This document shows, piece by piece, positions 32,188 through 40,740 of a stretch of DNA of 64,000 nucleotides (position 1 is the stretch's first letter; each line of letters starts with the position of its first letter). The DNA is taken from the NCBI GenBank assembly GCA_045661345.1, contig JAZRFM010000036.1, forward strand, positions 129,715 to 193,714, given 5' to 3'. This stretch comes from RUG12461 sp045661345 (GTDB taxonomy: Bacteria; Bacillota; Clostridia; Lachnospirales; Lachnospiraceae). The position numbers and the translations under genes were made by a program. The notes below the pieces were generated by a model, which was not told the origin of the DNA, did no database searches, and worked only from the letters and a program-made list of their open reading frames with translations.

Positions 32188-35100
32188 TCAGAGAATCTCC
32201 AGCAGACGGTCGCGATCCACCTCTGCCATCAATGTTTTTATTCTATCATATTTTTCCTGATATTCATCCGGAATTTGATATTTTTTTAGCTGCTCCATGA
32301 TCTGGTCCGCATTGTCGTAGTCGTAAACCAGCAAAAGCTCCTTCAGATCGTCAAGCGCCGACAAAAATCCTTCACTGTCCAGGAACGGCTTGTCTTCCTC
32401 CTCTTCCCCGTCCCCGGTGATGGCAGACAGCCCGTCGATATAGCTGCGGTACAGGGATAGCAATGCCGGCGTCTTCTCGGAGATTTCCTTCTCATCCCTT
32501 TCATTTCCGCACGCCTCCAGATGCGCTGCCTGTGCGGAAAGCTCCATGGCGCCGATGAGTCTGGCGGAGCTCTTCAGGGCATGAACCTCTATGGTGTAGT
32601 TCTCATAATCACGCCGGTCGTAGAGCTGCTCAATCTTGTCCGCTTTCTCCGGAATCACCGTCCTGAACTCGGAGATAATGCCCCGCAGCGTTTCCGCATC
32701 CCCGCAGTTTTTCAGTGCCTCGTCAAGATCCACTCCCTGCAGACCCATGAGATCCGACAAATCCTCCTCCGGATCCTCTCCTGCACCGGCAGCGTCTGCC
32801 TGCAGAGCGTGATCCTTCGCGTCCTCTTCCTCTTCGAAATCATCCCCTATAGGAAATTCCACCAGCTCCGGCGGCAGATAGGTGACCATCATCTCCTCCA
32901 GCCGCGCGCCATCCACCGGCTTGCTGAGATAATCCCAGAAGCCGTGCTCCAGATACATCTCCTTTGCGCCGGAGACAACATTCGCCGTCAATGCGATGGC
33001 CGGTGTATCATAGTTGGGGTTGTCCGGCATCTCACGCAGGTGCTCCAGCACCTCTATGCCATCCATCCCCGGCATCCGGTGATCGATAAACAGCATATGA
33101 TAATGATGGGTTTTCATCAGATAAAGGGCTTCGTTGCCGCTGTCGGCCGTGTCGATCTGAACCCTGGTATTCTTCAGAAGCCCCTTCATGACCATGTGAT
33201 TCGTCGTGGTATCATCCACAATCAGCACCGTCGCGTTCGGTGCCCGGAAGCTCTCATGATACTTCTTCTGCGGCTTCAGCTCGGAGGAAAGGATGTCCAC
33301 ATCACCGACTTCTTTCCACTCCAGCACCTCCTGCACAAGCTCGAAGGAAAAGTTGGAACCGCGCCCATAGGTACTCTTCACATCCAGTGCCGAGCCCATC
33401 TGGAACAGGAGGCTGCGGACAATACTCATCCCGAGGCCGGTGCCCTCAATGGTAAGATTCCGTTTTTCATCGATGCGTTCAAAGGGCGCAAACAGTTTTT
33501 CCAGATCCTCGCTCTTGATCCCGATCCCGGTATCCTTGACGGAAACCTTCAGAAGGATATGCTTGTTGTCCAGCTTCTCATAATCCAGGGAAAGGGTGAC
33601 ATAGCCCTTTTCCGTATACTTCACGGCATTTGTCAGGATGTTGGTGATAATCTGGCGGATACGCAGCTCATCCCCGTAGAGATGCCTGGGCATCCGCGGG
33701 CTGACCTTCGCCTCCAGATTGAGCCCTTTTCCTCTCGCACGGAAGCCTACCATATTCACCAGCTCCTCCACCATCTCCCGTACATCGTATTCCGTGGGGA
33801 TGATTTCCATTTTCCCGGATTCGATCTTGGAAAAATCGAGAATGTCGTTGATCAGCGCCAGCAGTGTCCGGCCGGCGCTCTGGATATCCCGGGCATAGGA
33901 AAGGGTATTCTCTTCTTTGGTCTCACGGATGATCACCTCATCCATGCCAAGCACCGCATTGATGGGCGTGCGGATCTCATGGGACATATTGGAAAGGAAG
34001 GCCGTCTTCGCATCGCTGGCCTGCTTTGCCACCTCAAGCTCCGCCTCGATCTGCCGGTCCTCCTTGATCTTTGTAATGTAACGGTTCATGTTGCCGAGCA
34101 TGATGAGAAGCGAATGGTAAATATCCCAGATCTCGTCCCGCACCTTCGGCTCAATCTGCGGCATCTCCTGCAGGAGCTTTTCCTTCTCCTCATCCGTCGC
34201 ACCGGCATAGGAGCCCATAAAGGAAGCAATCCGGCGCATGGGGTTTACGGCAACGGTATTCACCGCGTAATATGTCAGCGCGATGACGGGGATCACCAGC
34301 ACAGCCAGCATCATCCCAAGCTCCATGCAGAAAGCATAATAGGAATCCGTACGGGATACACTCGCCCCGGGAACAATCTCTCCGGTCTGCTCATAGGCCT
34401 TTCCGATGATCTCAAGCTGCGCAAAGCTCCCTGCAATTCCGTCCACGGTGTAAGCAGCTGCCTCTTCAAAACGCTCATTTTTCCCGATGGACTCCCGCAT
34501 GTCCTGCTCTATCTCTGTTGACGAATTCACCGCACGAAACAGAAGCGCCGCCAGAAGAATGGCGACAAACATGATCACCGCGATGTCGATCACCAGCCCG
34601 GTCAGAATCCGTTTTCCCAGGATGGACGGTTTCTGATCCGTCTCTTTCTCACGCTTCTCGTAACCGGAGGTATAAAAGAAACCCACGTAGAAAAAATCCT
34701 TCACCCGGTCCGGCGCAAACTTAAAGAACAGAAACAGCCCGAAATAGCCGATCAGGCACTCCGGCAGCATCATGACAAACAGCATCAAAAGACCGAGGAG
34801 CGTGACCTGGGAAAACCCGGTATTTGACAGCGTGCAGCTCAGAAGGTACCACCCGTCTCCCAGCACCAGTGCCGAAATCACCGCTGCCAGCAGTGTCTTC
34901 CATACGCTTTTCAGCCACAGCTTCCTCGCAAAGGCATAAGCAAGTCCCGATATCACCAGAAATATGAAGATGGAGTAGCTGCGGGTGATATCTGTCGTCA
35001 GGGCATACAGAAACACCAGCACGACGAAGATCATGGAATGCACGTACCCGAACAGCCCCGCCAGGATGATCGCAAACATATGGGCAAAGGAAAACCCCAG

Positions 35101-35244
35101 TATCCCGATGCGCAGATAGCTGGATGTGCCGTTATACTTGATGTCCATGATGGTATACCACGCGCAGAACACGAGCACCACAGCGTCCAAAAGATAATGC
35201 AGACGTTTTTTTCGAAGACTGAATTCATCCAGATAATGATCCAT
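32188..35244 (-). CDS. Hybrid sensor histidine kinase with receiver and HPt domains
   Basis: 1018 residues; GGAGGG before ATG. Hydrophobic helices in the first ~210 residues (MASE-like) plus two more around 215-340 bracket an extracellular segment. Then come HisKA with the phospho-His near 422 (SNMSHEIRTP), an HATPase with GTGLGMSIV, a receiver with the phospho-Asp near 721 (FIDHRMPG), and an HPt with the active His near 887 (HALKSSARL). A full phosphorelay in one protein. The partner is probably the two-receiver protein downstream. The signal is unknown. Confidence 0.92.
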   Translation of the reverse strand: MDHYLDEFSLRKKRLHYLLDAVVLVFCAWYTIMDIKYNGTSSYLRIGILGFSFAHMFAIILAGLFGYVHSMIFVVLVFLYALTTDITRSYSIFIFLVISGLAYAFARKLWLKSVWKTLLAAVISALVLGDGWYLLSCTLSNTGFSQVTLLGLLMLFVMMLPECLIGYFGLFLFFKFAPDRVKDFFYVGFFYTSGYEKREKETDQKPSILGKRILTGLVIDIAVIMFVAILLAALLFRAVNSSTEIEQDMRESIGKNERFEEAAAYTVDGIAGSFAQLEIIGKAYEQTGEIVPGASVSRTDSYYAFCMELGMMLAVLVIPVIALTYYAVNTVAVNPMRRIASFMGSYAGATDEEKEKLLQEMPQIEPKVRDEIWDIYHSLLIMLGNMNRYITKIKEDRQIEAELEVAKQASDAKTAFLSNMSHEIRTPINAVLGMDEVIIRETKEENTLSYARDIQSAGRTLLALINDILDFSKIESGKMEIIPTEYDVREMVEELVNMVGFRARGKGLNLEAKVSPRMPRHLYGDELRIRQIITNILTNAVKYTEKGYVTLSLDYEKLDNKHILLKVSVKDTGIGIKSEDLEKLFAPFERIDEKRNLTIEGTGLGMSIVRSLLFQMGSALDVKSTYGRGSNFSFELVQEVLEWKEVGDVDILSSELKPQKKYHESFRAPNATVLIVDDTTTNHMVMKGLLKNTRVQIDTADSGNEALYLMKTHHYHMLFIDHRMPGMDGIEVLEHLREMPDNPNYDTPAIALTANVVSGAKEMYLEHGFWDYLSKPVDGARLEEMMVTYLPPELVEFPIGDDFEEEEDAKDHALQADAAGAGEDPEEDLSDLMGLQGVDLDEALKNCGDAETLRGIISEFRTVIPEKADKIEQLYDRRDYENYTIEVHALKSSARLIGAMELSAQAAHLEACGNERDEKEISEKTPALLSLYRSYIDGLSAITGDGEEEEDKPFLDSEGFLSALDDLKELLLVYDYDNADQIMEQLKKYQIPDEYQEKYDRIKTLMAEVDRDRLLEIL

Positions 35245-35329
35245 GCCAAAAGCCCTCCACGCTATAGATCCTGACTTTTATTGTACCAAGTTTCTTTGAA
35301 AAAAAAAACAATAAAATAAAATGTGCGTG

Positions 35330-35359
35330 TTGACTTTCCCATCACCGACATAGTATAAT
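35330..35359 (+). promoter_or_regulatory. Promoter of the tRNA pair
   Basis: TTGACT (35330-35335), 18-nt spacer, TATAAT (35354-35359), 31 nt before tRNA-Val. Confidence 0.85.
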
Positions 35360-35390
35360 ACCAAAGCGGTTCTCTCGGGGGATCGCATCC

Positions 35391-35463
35391 GGGATCTTAG
35401 CTCAGCTGGGAGAGCATCTGCCTTACAAGCAGAGGGTCACAGGTTCGAGCCCTGTAGGTCCCA
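35391..35463 (+). tRNA. tRNA-Val (anticodon TAC)
   Basis: 73 nt. Acceptor GGGATCT pairs with AGGTCCC (one G-U). The D-arm is GCTCAGCTGGGAGAGC, the anticodon loop CTTACAA (TAC), and the T-arm has GGTTCGAGCC. The CCA end is not encoded. Confidence 0.95.
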
Positions 35464-35509
35464 TCCGGTTGTTTTCGTCACGGTTTTCCGTGTTCGAACC
35501 CATAGATCT

Positions 35510-35583
35510 GGCGATGTAGCTCAGCTGGCTAGAGCACACGGTTCATACCCGTGGTGTCGAGAGTTCAAGTCTCCCCATCGCTA
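35510..35583 (+). tRNA. tRNA-Met (elongator, anticodon CAT)
   Basis: 74 nt. Acceptor GGCGATG pairs with CATCGCT. The anticodon loop is TTCATAC in a CACGG/CCGTG stem. It lacks the three G-C pairs of initiator tRNA, so it is the elongator form. CCA is not encoded. The 3' 20 nt plus 8 flanking nt recur inverted at 40701-40728. Confidence 0.93.
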
Positions 35584-35587
35584 CGAA

Positions 35588-35624
35588 AAAGTCACCGCAC
35601 AGGCTGTGCGGTGACTTTATTTTT
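35588..35624 (+). terminator. Terminator of the tRNA operon
   Basis: AAAGTCACCGCACA pairs with TGTGCGGTGACTTT around a GGC loop, followed by ATTTTT. Confidence 0.92.
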
Positions 35625-35675
35625 CCCTGTCTGTCCGTCTCCCGGACAAACTTCAATTTATTAAATCACGTTTTA

Positions 35676-37115
35676 TTATCTCATGAACTGCTCAAAAAAC
35701 TGCATGATGTCTTCCTGAGAGTAAGTGCCGGGCTGCCCCTGCTGCGGCGCCTGCTCCTCCGGTGTGTCCTGTCCCTGCCGGGGTGCCTGCTCCTCCGGTG
35801 AACCCTGGCCTTCTTCGGGCGCAGCATCCGGTTTTTCTTCTTCTGCAGCAGGTTCCTCTGTCTGTGGTCTGTCGGTCTGGCTGCCCAGGGTCACCTGTAC
35901 TTCCGTTTCCGGATATTCTCCGTTATCCGCTGTTGCAACCGTAACCGTGATGGTATCGCCGCCCTTATGGCGCTGTATTGTCTGTGCCAGCTGCGCTGCC
36001 GCCGTGATCTCTTTGCCGTCGATCTTTGTGATGATCTGCCCCACCCGCAGACCTGCCTGCTCCGCCGGGGATCCGCCGGCCACCTTGGCAATATAGACGC
36101 CCTGGGGCATGTTGTACTTCTTTGCATCCTCCTGATCGATGTCAAGACCGCTGACGCCGAGATAACCGGCCTTCATCTGGAGCTCCTCCAGATTACCGCT
36201 GATGATGGCCTCCACGATCTCCTTTGCGGTGTTCACCGGAATGGCAAACCCCATGCCCTCTACCGCGGTGTCGGAGTATTTGGCGGAATTGATCCCGATG
36301 ACGGCACCGCTGGCGTTCAGCAGCGCACCCCCGGAATTTCCCGGATTGATCGCCGCATCCGTCTGCAGAAGGGTTAATGTCACAGCCTGTCCCGTTCCCG
36401 CATCCTGTGAGGTGATCTCCCGCTCCGTTGCGGAAATGATCCCTGTCGTCACGGACTGCCCGTAGCCAAGTGCATTGCCGATGGCGATTACGGTTTCTCC
36501 CACCTGTATCTGATCCGAATCCCCGAGGGTTGCCACGCGGATGCTGTCCAGCCTGCCCTGATCCAGATCGGAAAGAGCGACCCTTACAACCGCCAGATCA
36601 TTCCTGCTGTCCGTTCCCTGGACTTCGGCCGGTGCGGTGGAATCATCCGCAAACCGTACCGTCAGTTCGCTGGCTCCGGACACCACGTGATTGTTCGTCG
36701 CGATATAAAGGTTATCCTGATCCTGTGCCACGATGATGCCGGATCCGGCCGCCTCGCTCTGATAGATCTGACCGGTACGCTGCCCGAACATATCCATATA
36801 TTCCGCTTCCGAAAGGGTCGTGATCGCTACGATAGACGGCATCACTTCCTTTGCCACCGCAGCCACGGCAGCCTCAGCCGCCTTACCGTCCACGGGTGCT
36901 GTTGTCAGGAGTCTGTTCCCCTCCTTTTTCTGCTCATCCAGGCTCTCGTCCGAAGGGGCTTCCCCCATGGCCAGCGTCTGCTCCGGCCGGTCAAATGCAC
37001 CGGAAAGCCTTGTAACGCCGGTAAACGTTCCGCCCGCAACAAGGCCGAATACCGCGGCCCCTGCCGCGACGACACCCATTTTCTGCAAAAATCTTTTTAC
37101 TCCACGTCTTCCCAT
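35676..37115 (-). CDS. HtrA/DegP-type membrane-anchored serine protease
   Basis: 479 residues. One hydrophobic helix (about 14-34) anchors the protein, with the protease outside. The trypsin-like triad is His143 (TNNHVVSG), Asp173 (RNDLAVV) and Ser261 (GNSGGAL). A PDZ domain spans about 320-410 (GLRVGQIITKIDGKEI). The tail is a Glu/Pro/Gln-rich linker with two EEQAP-QGQ repeats ending in a short helix. Likely role: envelope protein quality control. It lies downstream of the HAD gene on the same strand. Confidence 0.93.
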   Translation of the reverse strand: MGRRGVKRFLQKMGVVAAGAAVFGLVAGGTFTGVTRLSGAFDRPEQTLAMGEAPSDESLDEQKKEGNRLLTTAPVDGKAAEAAVAAVAKEVMPSIVAITTLSEAEYMDMFGQRTGQIYQSEAAGSGIIVAQDQDNLYIATNNHVVSGASELTVRFADDSTAPAEVQGTDSRNDLAVVRVALSDLDQGRLDSIRVATLGDSDQIQVGETVIAIGNALGYGQSVTTGIISATEREITSQDAGTGQAVTLTLLQTDAAINPGNSGGALLNASGAVIGINSAKYSDTAVEGMGFAIPVNTAKEIVEAIISGNLEELQMKAGYLGVSGLDIDQEDAKKYNMPQGVYIAKVAGGSPAEQAGLRVGQIITKIDGKEITAAAQLAQTIQRHKGGDTITVTVATADNGEYPETEVQVTLGSQTDRPQTEEPAAEEEKPDAAPEEGQGSPEEQAPRQGQDTPEEQAPQQGQPGTYSQEDIMQFFEQFMR

Positions 37116-37271
37116 GACACGCTCCTTTCACCGTTTCCATGTGGATATGCGACTTTTTTGGCATATCCTTCAAGCATTTGTTTTCTGCACTTATCCTAAG
37201 AGAAAACTGTGAAAGAAGTTGGTTGGTTTTGTGTCGTAAATTCGTTTATTCTGTGAAGAAACTGTGATGCC

Positions 37272-38120
37272 TCATGCTTCCGCCAAGAATTGGTCAATCA
37301 CTGCCGCCACACCATCCTCGGTGTTGGACAGGGTCACATAATCCGCAGCGGCTTTGGTGGCTTCCTCGCTGTTTCCCATGGCAACGCCTGTTCCCGCGGC
37401 ACGAATCATATCGAGGTCATTTTCGCTGTCTCCGATCGCCATGGTATCGGCTAAGGAAAAGCCCAGATGTTCCGCGAGCTTTTCCAGTGCCGCTGCCTTG
37501 CTCACATCCTGCCTCGTCAGCTCCAGATTGGAAAAACCGCCGGATACAACCCTGAAATACGGGTCGTGGGAAAACCGCTCCCAAACCTCACGGCGTGCGC
37601 CTTCCTGTTCATCCCGCGGGAAATTCATGGTGATTTTCTGGACATTCTGTGATACGCCTTCCGTGTACGCAACGATGTCCTCCACCACGTTGCGGCTGTC
37701 TCTGATGTAATTCCGGAGGGAAAGGGGCATGGGAAGATCATCGATGTATTTGCGGCATCTTTGGTCGGAAAATCCGTCTCCATCGATAAACACATCAAAA
37801 TGCATCCGCCTTTCCAGCAGAAACGGGAGAACCTCCGCGATTTTTTCCCGGCTCATGCATTGGGAAAACAGGCAGGTGCGCTGTCCGTTTCCTTCATAAC
37901 GGTAGACCGCCGCACCGTTTGTGGTTATGGCATAGCGGATATGCGCCTCTTCCATATAGGGAAGGGGCAATCCGATGTAGGGTCTTCCGGTGGAAATGGC
38001 AATTTCCACGCCTTCCTTCTGCGCATGCGAGATCGCTTCTTTGTTTTTTTCGGAAACGGTGCTGGCGTCGTTAAACAACGTACCGTCCAGATCCATTGCC
38101 AGTAGCTTCGGTTTTTTCAC
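37272..38120 (-). CDS. Cof-type HAD hydrolase
   Basis: 282 residues from GTG 38120, chosen because AAGGA lies 6 nt upstream and the HAD motif follows at once; a longer frame to 38363 adds an unrelated extension and would cross the metH promoter region. Motif I is MDLDGTLF, motif II ISTGRPY, motif IV GDSENDLDMI. A C2-type cap domain lies between. It probably dephosphorylates sugar phosphates or nucleotides; specificity is unknown. Divergent from metH. Confidence 0.9.
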   Translation of the reverse strand: MKKPKLLAMDLDGTLFNDASTVSEKNKEAISHAQKEGVEIAISTGRPYIGLPLPYMEEAHIRYAITTNGAAVYRYEGNGQRTCLFSQCMSREKIAEVLPFLLERRMHFDVFIDGDGFSDQRCRKYIDDLPMPLSLRNYIRDSRNVVEDIVAYTEGVSQNVQKITMNFPRDEQEGARREVWERFSHDPYFRVVSGGFSNLELTRQDVSKAAALEKLAEHLGFSLADTMAIGDSENDLDMIRAAGTGVAMGNSEEATKAAADYVTLSNTEDGVAAVIDQFLAEA

Positions 38121-38210
38121 TTTGTATCCTTCTTTGTTTCTATGGTATGATAGTGCTGTTAATCGCACTTTCTCATTTATATCACGAACACTCAGGAGCG
38201 TGCAACCATC

Positions 38211-40637
38211 ATGACAAGAGATTTCTTTCGAACACTGACACAGCATCATCCGCTTCTTCTGGACGGTGCCACCGGTACAAATCTGCAAAAAGCGGGGATG
38301 CCGGTGGGAGTCTGTCCGGAAAAATGGATTCTGGATCACCCCGAAAAGGCTTTGGATCTTCAAAAAGCCTTTGTCGCGGCGGGAACAAGGATTCTTTATG
38401 CGCCGACCTTTACCGGTAACCGGATCAAGCTGGCGGAATACGGTCTTGCCGGCAGCCTGCGGGAAATCAACACGGAGCTGATCAGGCTCTGCCGGGAAGC
38501 AGCCGGAGAAACTGCCTATGTTGCGGGTGATATGACCATGACCGGCCGGCAGCTTTGTCCCCTCGGTGATCTGCCCTTTGAGGAGCTGGTGGAGGTCTAT
38601 CGGGAACAGGCCCAGGTTCTCTTATCCGCCGGCTGCGATCTCTTTGTCGTGGAAACCATGATGAGCCTGCAGGAAACCAGAGCGGCCGTCATCGCAATCC
38701 GGGAGCTTTCTGCGGAAATACCCGTCATGACCAGTCTGACCTTTGACGAAAACGGCAAGACCCTGTTCGGCTCGGACCCCGTGACCTCCGTGGTGGTTCT
38801 GCAGTCCCTCGGGGCGGACGCCGTGGGCATGAATTGCTCCACCGGTCCTCAGGATATGCTGCCGCTGATCGCGAAAATGAAGGAATACGCCACGGTGCCG
38901 CTGCTTGCAAAGCCAAACGCCGGGCTCCCGGAACTGGATGACAACGGAAACACGATCTACCGCATGACCCCGGAGGACTTTGCGTCCTACGGTCCGAAGC
39001 TCCTAAATGCCGGCGCTGCCATCCTCGGCGGCTGCTGCGGTACGGAGCCGTCTCATATCAAGGCGCTGGCAGATGCCGTCAGGGATCTGCCCACACCTGC
39101 GGTTCACGTTGAAAAACGCCGTGTTGTTACCTCCGAACGCCGCTATTATGAAATGACCCTTGAGGGCACCTTCGGCATCATCGGCGAGCGTATCAACCCC
39201 ACGGGCAAGAAAAAGCTGCAGGAACAGCTGCGGGAAGGCTCTCTTTCCATGGTCAAACAGATGGCAAAGGAGCAGGATGCGCTGGGCGCAGCGATTCTCG
39301 ATGTCAACATGGGGGTCAACGGCATCAATGAACGGCAGATGATGCTAAACGCGGTGGAAGAGGTCGCGTATACCGTCGACACTCCCCTCTGTATTGATTC
39401 CAGCTCTCCGGAGGTCATCGAAAGTGCCCTGAGACTTTACCCGGGGCGCGCGCTTTTGAATTCCGTCTCCCTCGAATCGGAAAAGATCCATAAAATCCTG
39501 CCTCTGGCGCATAAATACGGCGCGATGTTCATCCTGCTGCCGGTTTCCGATGAAGGTCTCCCGAAGGATCAGGAAACCAAAAGGCGCATTCTCCACGCTG
39601 TCCTGGAAAAAGCGAAAGCGCTTGGCATGGAAGAAGCGGATATCGTTGTAGACGGCCTGGTGGCCACGGTGGGGGCCGAACCCGCCGCTGCGCTGGAGTG
39701 TCTGGAAACGATCCGCTATTGCAGGGAAGAGCTTGGTCTGGCTACGGTCTGCGGCCTTTCCAATATCAGCTTCGGCCTGCCGCAGCGGTTGTACGTCAAT
39801 ACCGCCTTCCTCTCCATGGCCATCAGCAAGGGGCTGACACTGGCCATCGCAAATCCATCCCAGGAGCTGCTGCTGAATGTTGCCTTTGCAACGGATCTGC
39901 TGCTACATAAAGAAGACAGCAGCCTCGCCTATATCAACCGTATGAATATGCTCTATCCGCCCACGGAGCAGGCAGGTGCCGCTGCCCCGGCCACCGAAAA
40001 GAAAACGCTCACCCCCGGTGAGAAGGTTTTTCAGGATGTTTTGAACGGAGAAAAACAGGACATCGTCGAGGATGTGAAAGTGTTGCTTTCGAAAGGAAAA
40101 AGCGCCGGTGAGATCATCAACGAGTTCCTGATCCCTGGAATTAACGAGGTTGGAGACAGATATGAAAAGCAGATTTATTTTTTGCCCCAACTCATTTCCA
40201 GTGCCAACGCCATGAAAACAGCCATGGATCATCTGGAGCCGTACCTCGGCGGAGACGCTGCATCGGAAGCACCTGCCACGATCGTCATCGCCACCGTGGA
40301 AGGGGATATCCATGATATCGGCAAAAACCTCGTGGTCCTCATGCTCAAAAACTACGGCTACCGGGTTATTGACCTGGGAAAAGATGTGGCCGCAAAGGAG
40401 ATCGTGGATCGCGCTCTCGCGGAAAACGCGGACTTCATCGGTCTGTCCGCCCTGATGACCACCACCATGATGCGGATGAAGGATGTGGTGACGCTTGCAA
40501 AGGAACGGCAGTATCCCGGCAGGATCATCATCGGCGGCGCCTGCATCACGGAAAGCTTTGCAGACGAAATCGGCGCCGACGGATATGCCGCCGACGCCGC
40601 TGATTGCGTAAAAGTGGTACAAAGACTGCTGGGATAG
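38211..40637 (+). CDS. metH: Cobalamin-dependent methionine synthase, lacking the reactivation domain
   Basis: 808 residues; AGGAG before ATG 38211. Domains: homocysteine methyltransferase (about 1-295) with zinc ligands in MNCSTGP and GGCCGT; pterin-binding domain (about 315-570) with GERINPTGKK and DVNMGVNG; cobalamin cap and B12-binding domain (about 600-808) with DIHDIGKN, whose His binds cobalt. The protein stops after the B12 domain, so the AdoMet activation domain of E. coli-type MetH is missing and a separate activase would be needed. I saw no cobalamin or SAM riboswitch upstream. A strong terminator follows. Confidence 0.95.
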   Translation: MTRDFFRTLTQHHPLLLDGATGTNLQKAGMPVGVCPEKWILDHPEKALDLQKAFVAAGTRILYAPTFTGNRIKLAEYGLAGSLREINTELIRLCREAAGETAYVAGDMTMTGRQLCPLGDLPFEELVEVYREQAQVLLSAGCDLFVVETMMSLQETRAAVIAIRELSAEIPVMTSLTFDENGKTLFGSDPVTSVVVLQSLGADAVGMNCSTGPQDMLPLIAKMKEYATVPLLAKPNAGLPELDDNGNTIYRMTPEDFASYGPKLLNAGAAILGGCCGTEPSHIKALADAVRDLPTPAVHVEKRRVVTSERRYYEMTLEGTFGIIGERINPTGKKKLQEQLREGSLSMVKQMAKEQDALGAAILDVNMGVNGINERQMMLNAVEEVAYTVDTPLCIDSSSPEVIESALRLYPGRALLNSVSLESEKIHKILPLAHKYGAMFILLPVSDEGLPKDQETKRRILHAVLEKAKALGMEEADIVVDGLVATVGAEPAAALECLETIRYCREELGLATVCGLSNISFGLPQRLYVNTAFLSMAISKGLTLAIANPSQELLLNVAFATDLLLHKEDSSLAYINRMNMLYPPTEQAGAAAPATEKKTLTPGEKVFQDVLNGEKQDIVEDVKVLLSKGKSAGEIINEFLIPGINEVGDRYEKQIYFLPQLISSANAMKTAMDHLEPYLGGDAASEAPATIVIATVEGDIHDIGKNLVVLMLKNYGYRVIDLGKDVAAKEIVDRALAENADFIGLSALMTTTMMRMKDVVTLAKERQYPGRIIIGGACITESFADEIGADGYAADAADCVKVVQRLLG

Positions 40638-40660
40638 TATACTTGAAAAAGTGTTCTTTG

Positions 40661-40707
40661 AAAAAGATCCGCAATCCTTGACGTACAAGGATTGCGGATC
40701 CTTTTTC
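40661..40707 (+). terminator. Terminator of metH (bidirectional)
   Basis: GATCCGCAATCCTTG (40666-40680) pairs fully with CAAGGATTGCGGATC (40686-40700), with A-run before and T-run after. It can also serve the convergent island gene on the minus strand. Confidence 0.95.
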
Positions 40708-40728
40708 GTAGCGATGGGGAGACTTGAA
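40701..40728 (-). other. 28-nt inverted copy of the tRNA-Met 3' end: probable attachment-site remnant
   Basis: The reverse complement equals 35564-35591 exactly: the last 20 nt of tRNA-Met plus CGAAAAAG. The rest of the tRNA is absent. It marks the left edge of the AT-rich segment 40741-43340. Tyrosine-recombinase elements often use tRNA 3' ends as att sites, but no integrase is visible and the copy is inverted relative to the tRNA. Confidence 0.65.
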
Positions 40729-40740
40729 TCGAACATCAAG

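Noticed and set aside
32521..34521. 666-codon plus-strand frame
   Set aside because: It is antisense to the hybrid kinase, whose domains are all recognisable; the frame is open because of codon bias.
38121..38210. Cobalamin or SAM riboswitch before metH
   Set aside because: The 90-bp gap is too short and lacks the conserved boxes.
37272..38363. HAD protein starting at 38363
   Set aside because: The extra 81 residues are unlike the family and overlap the start of metH; GTG 38120 has a good ribosome binding site.
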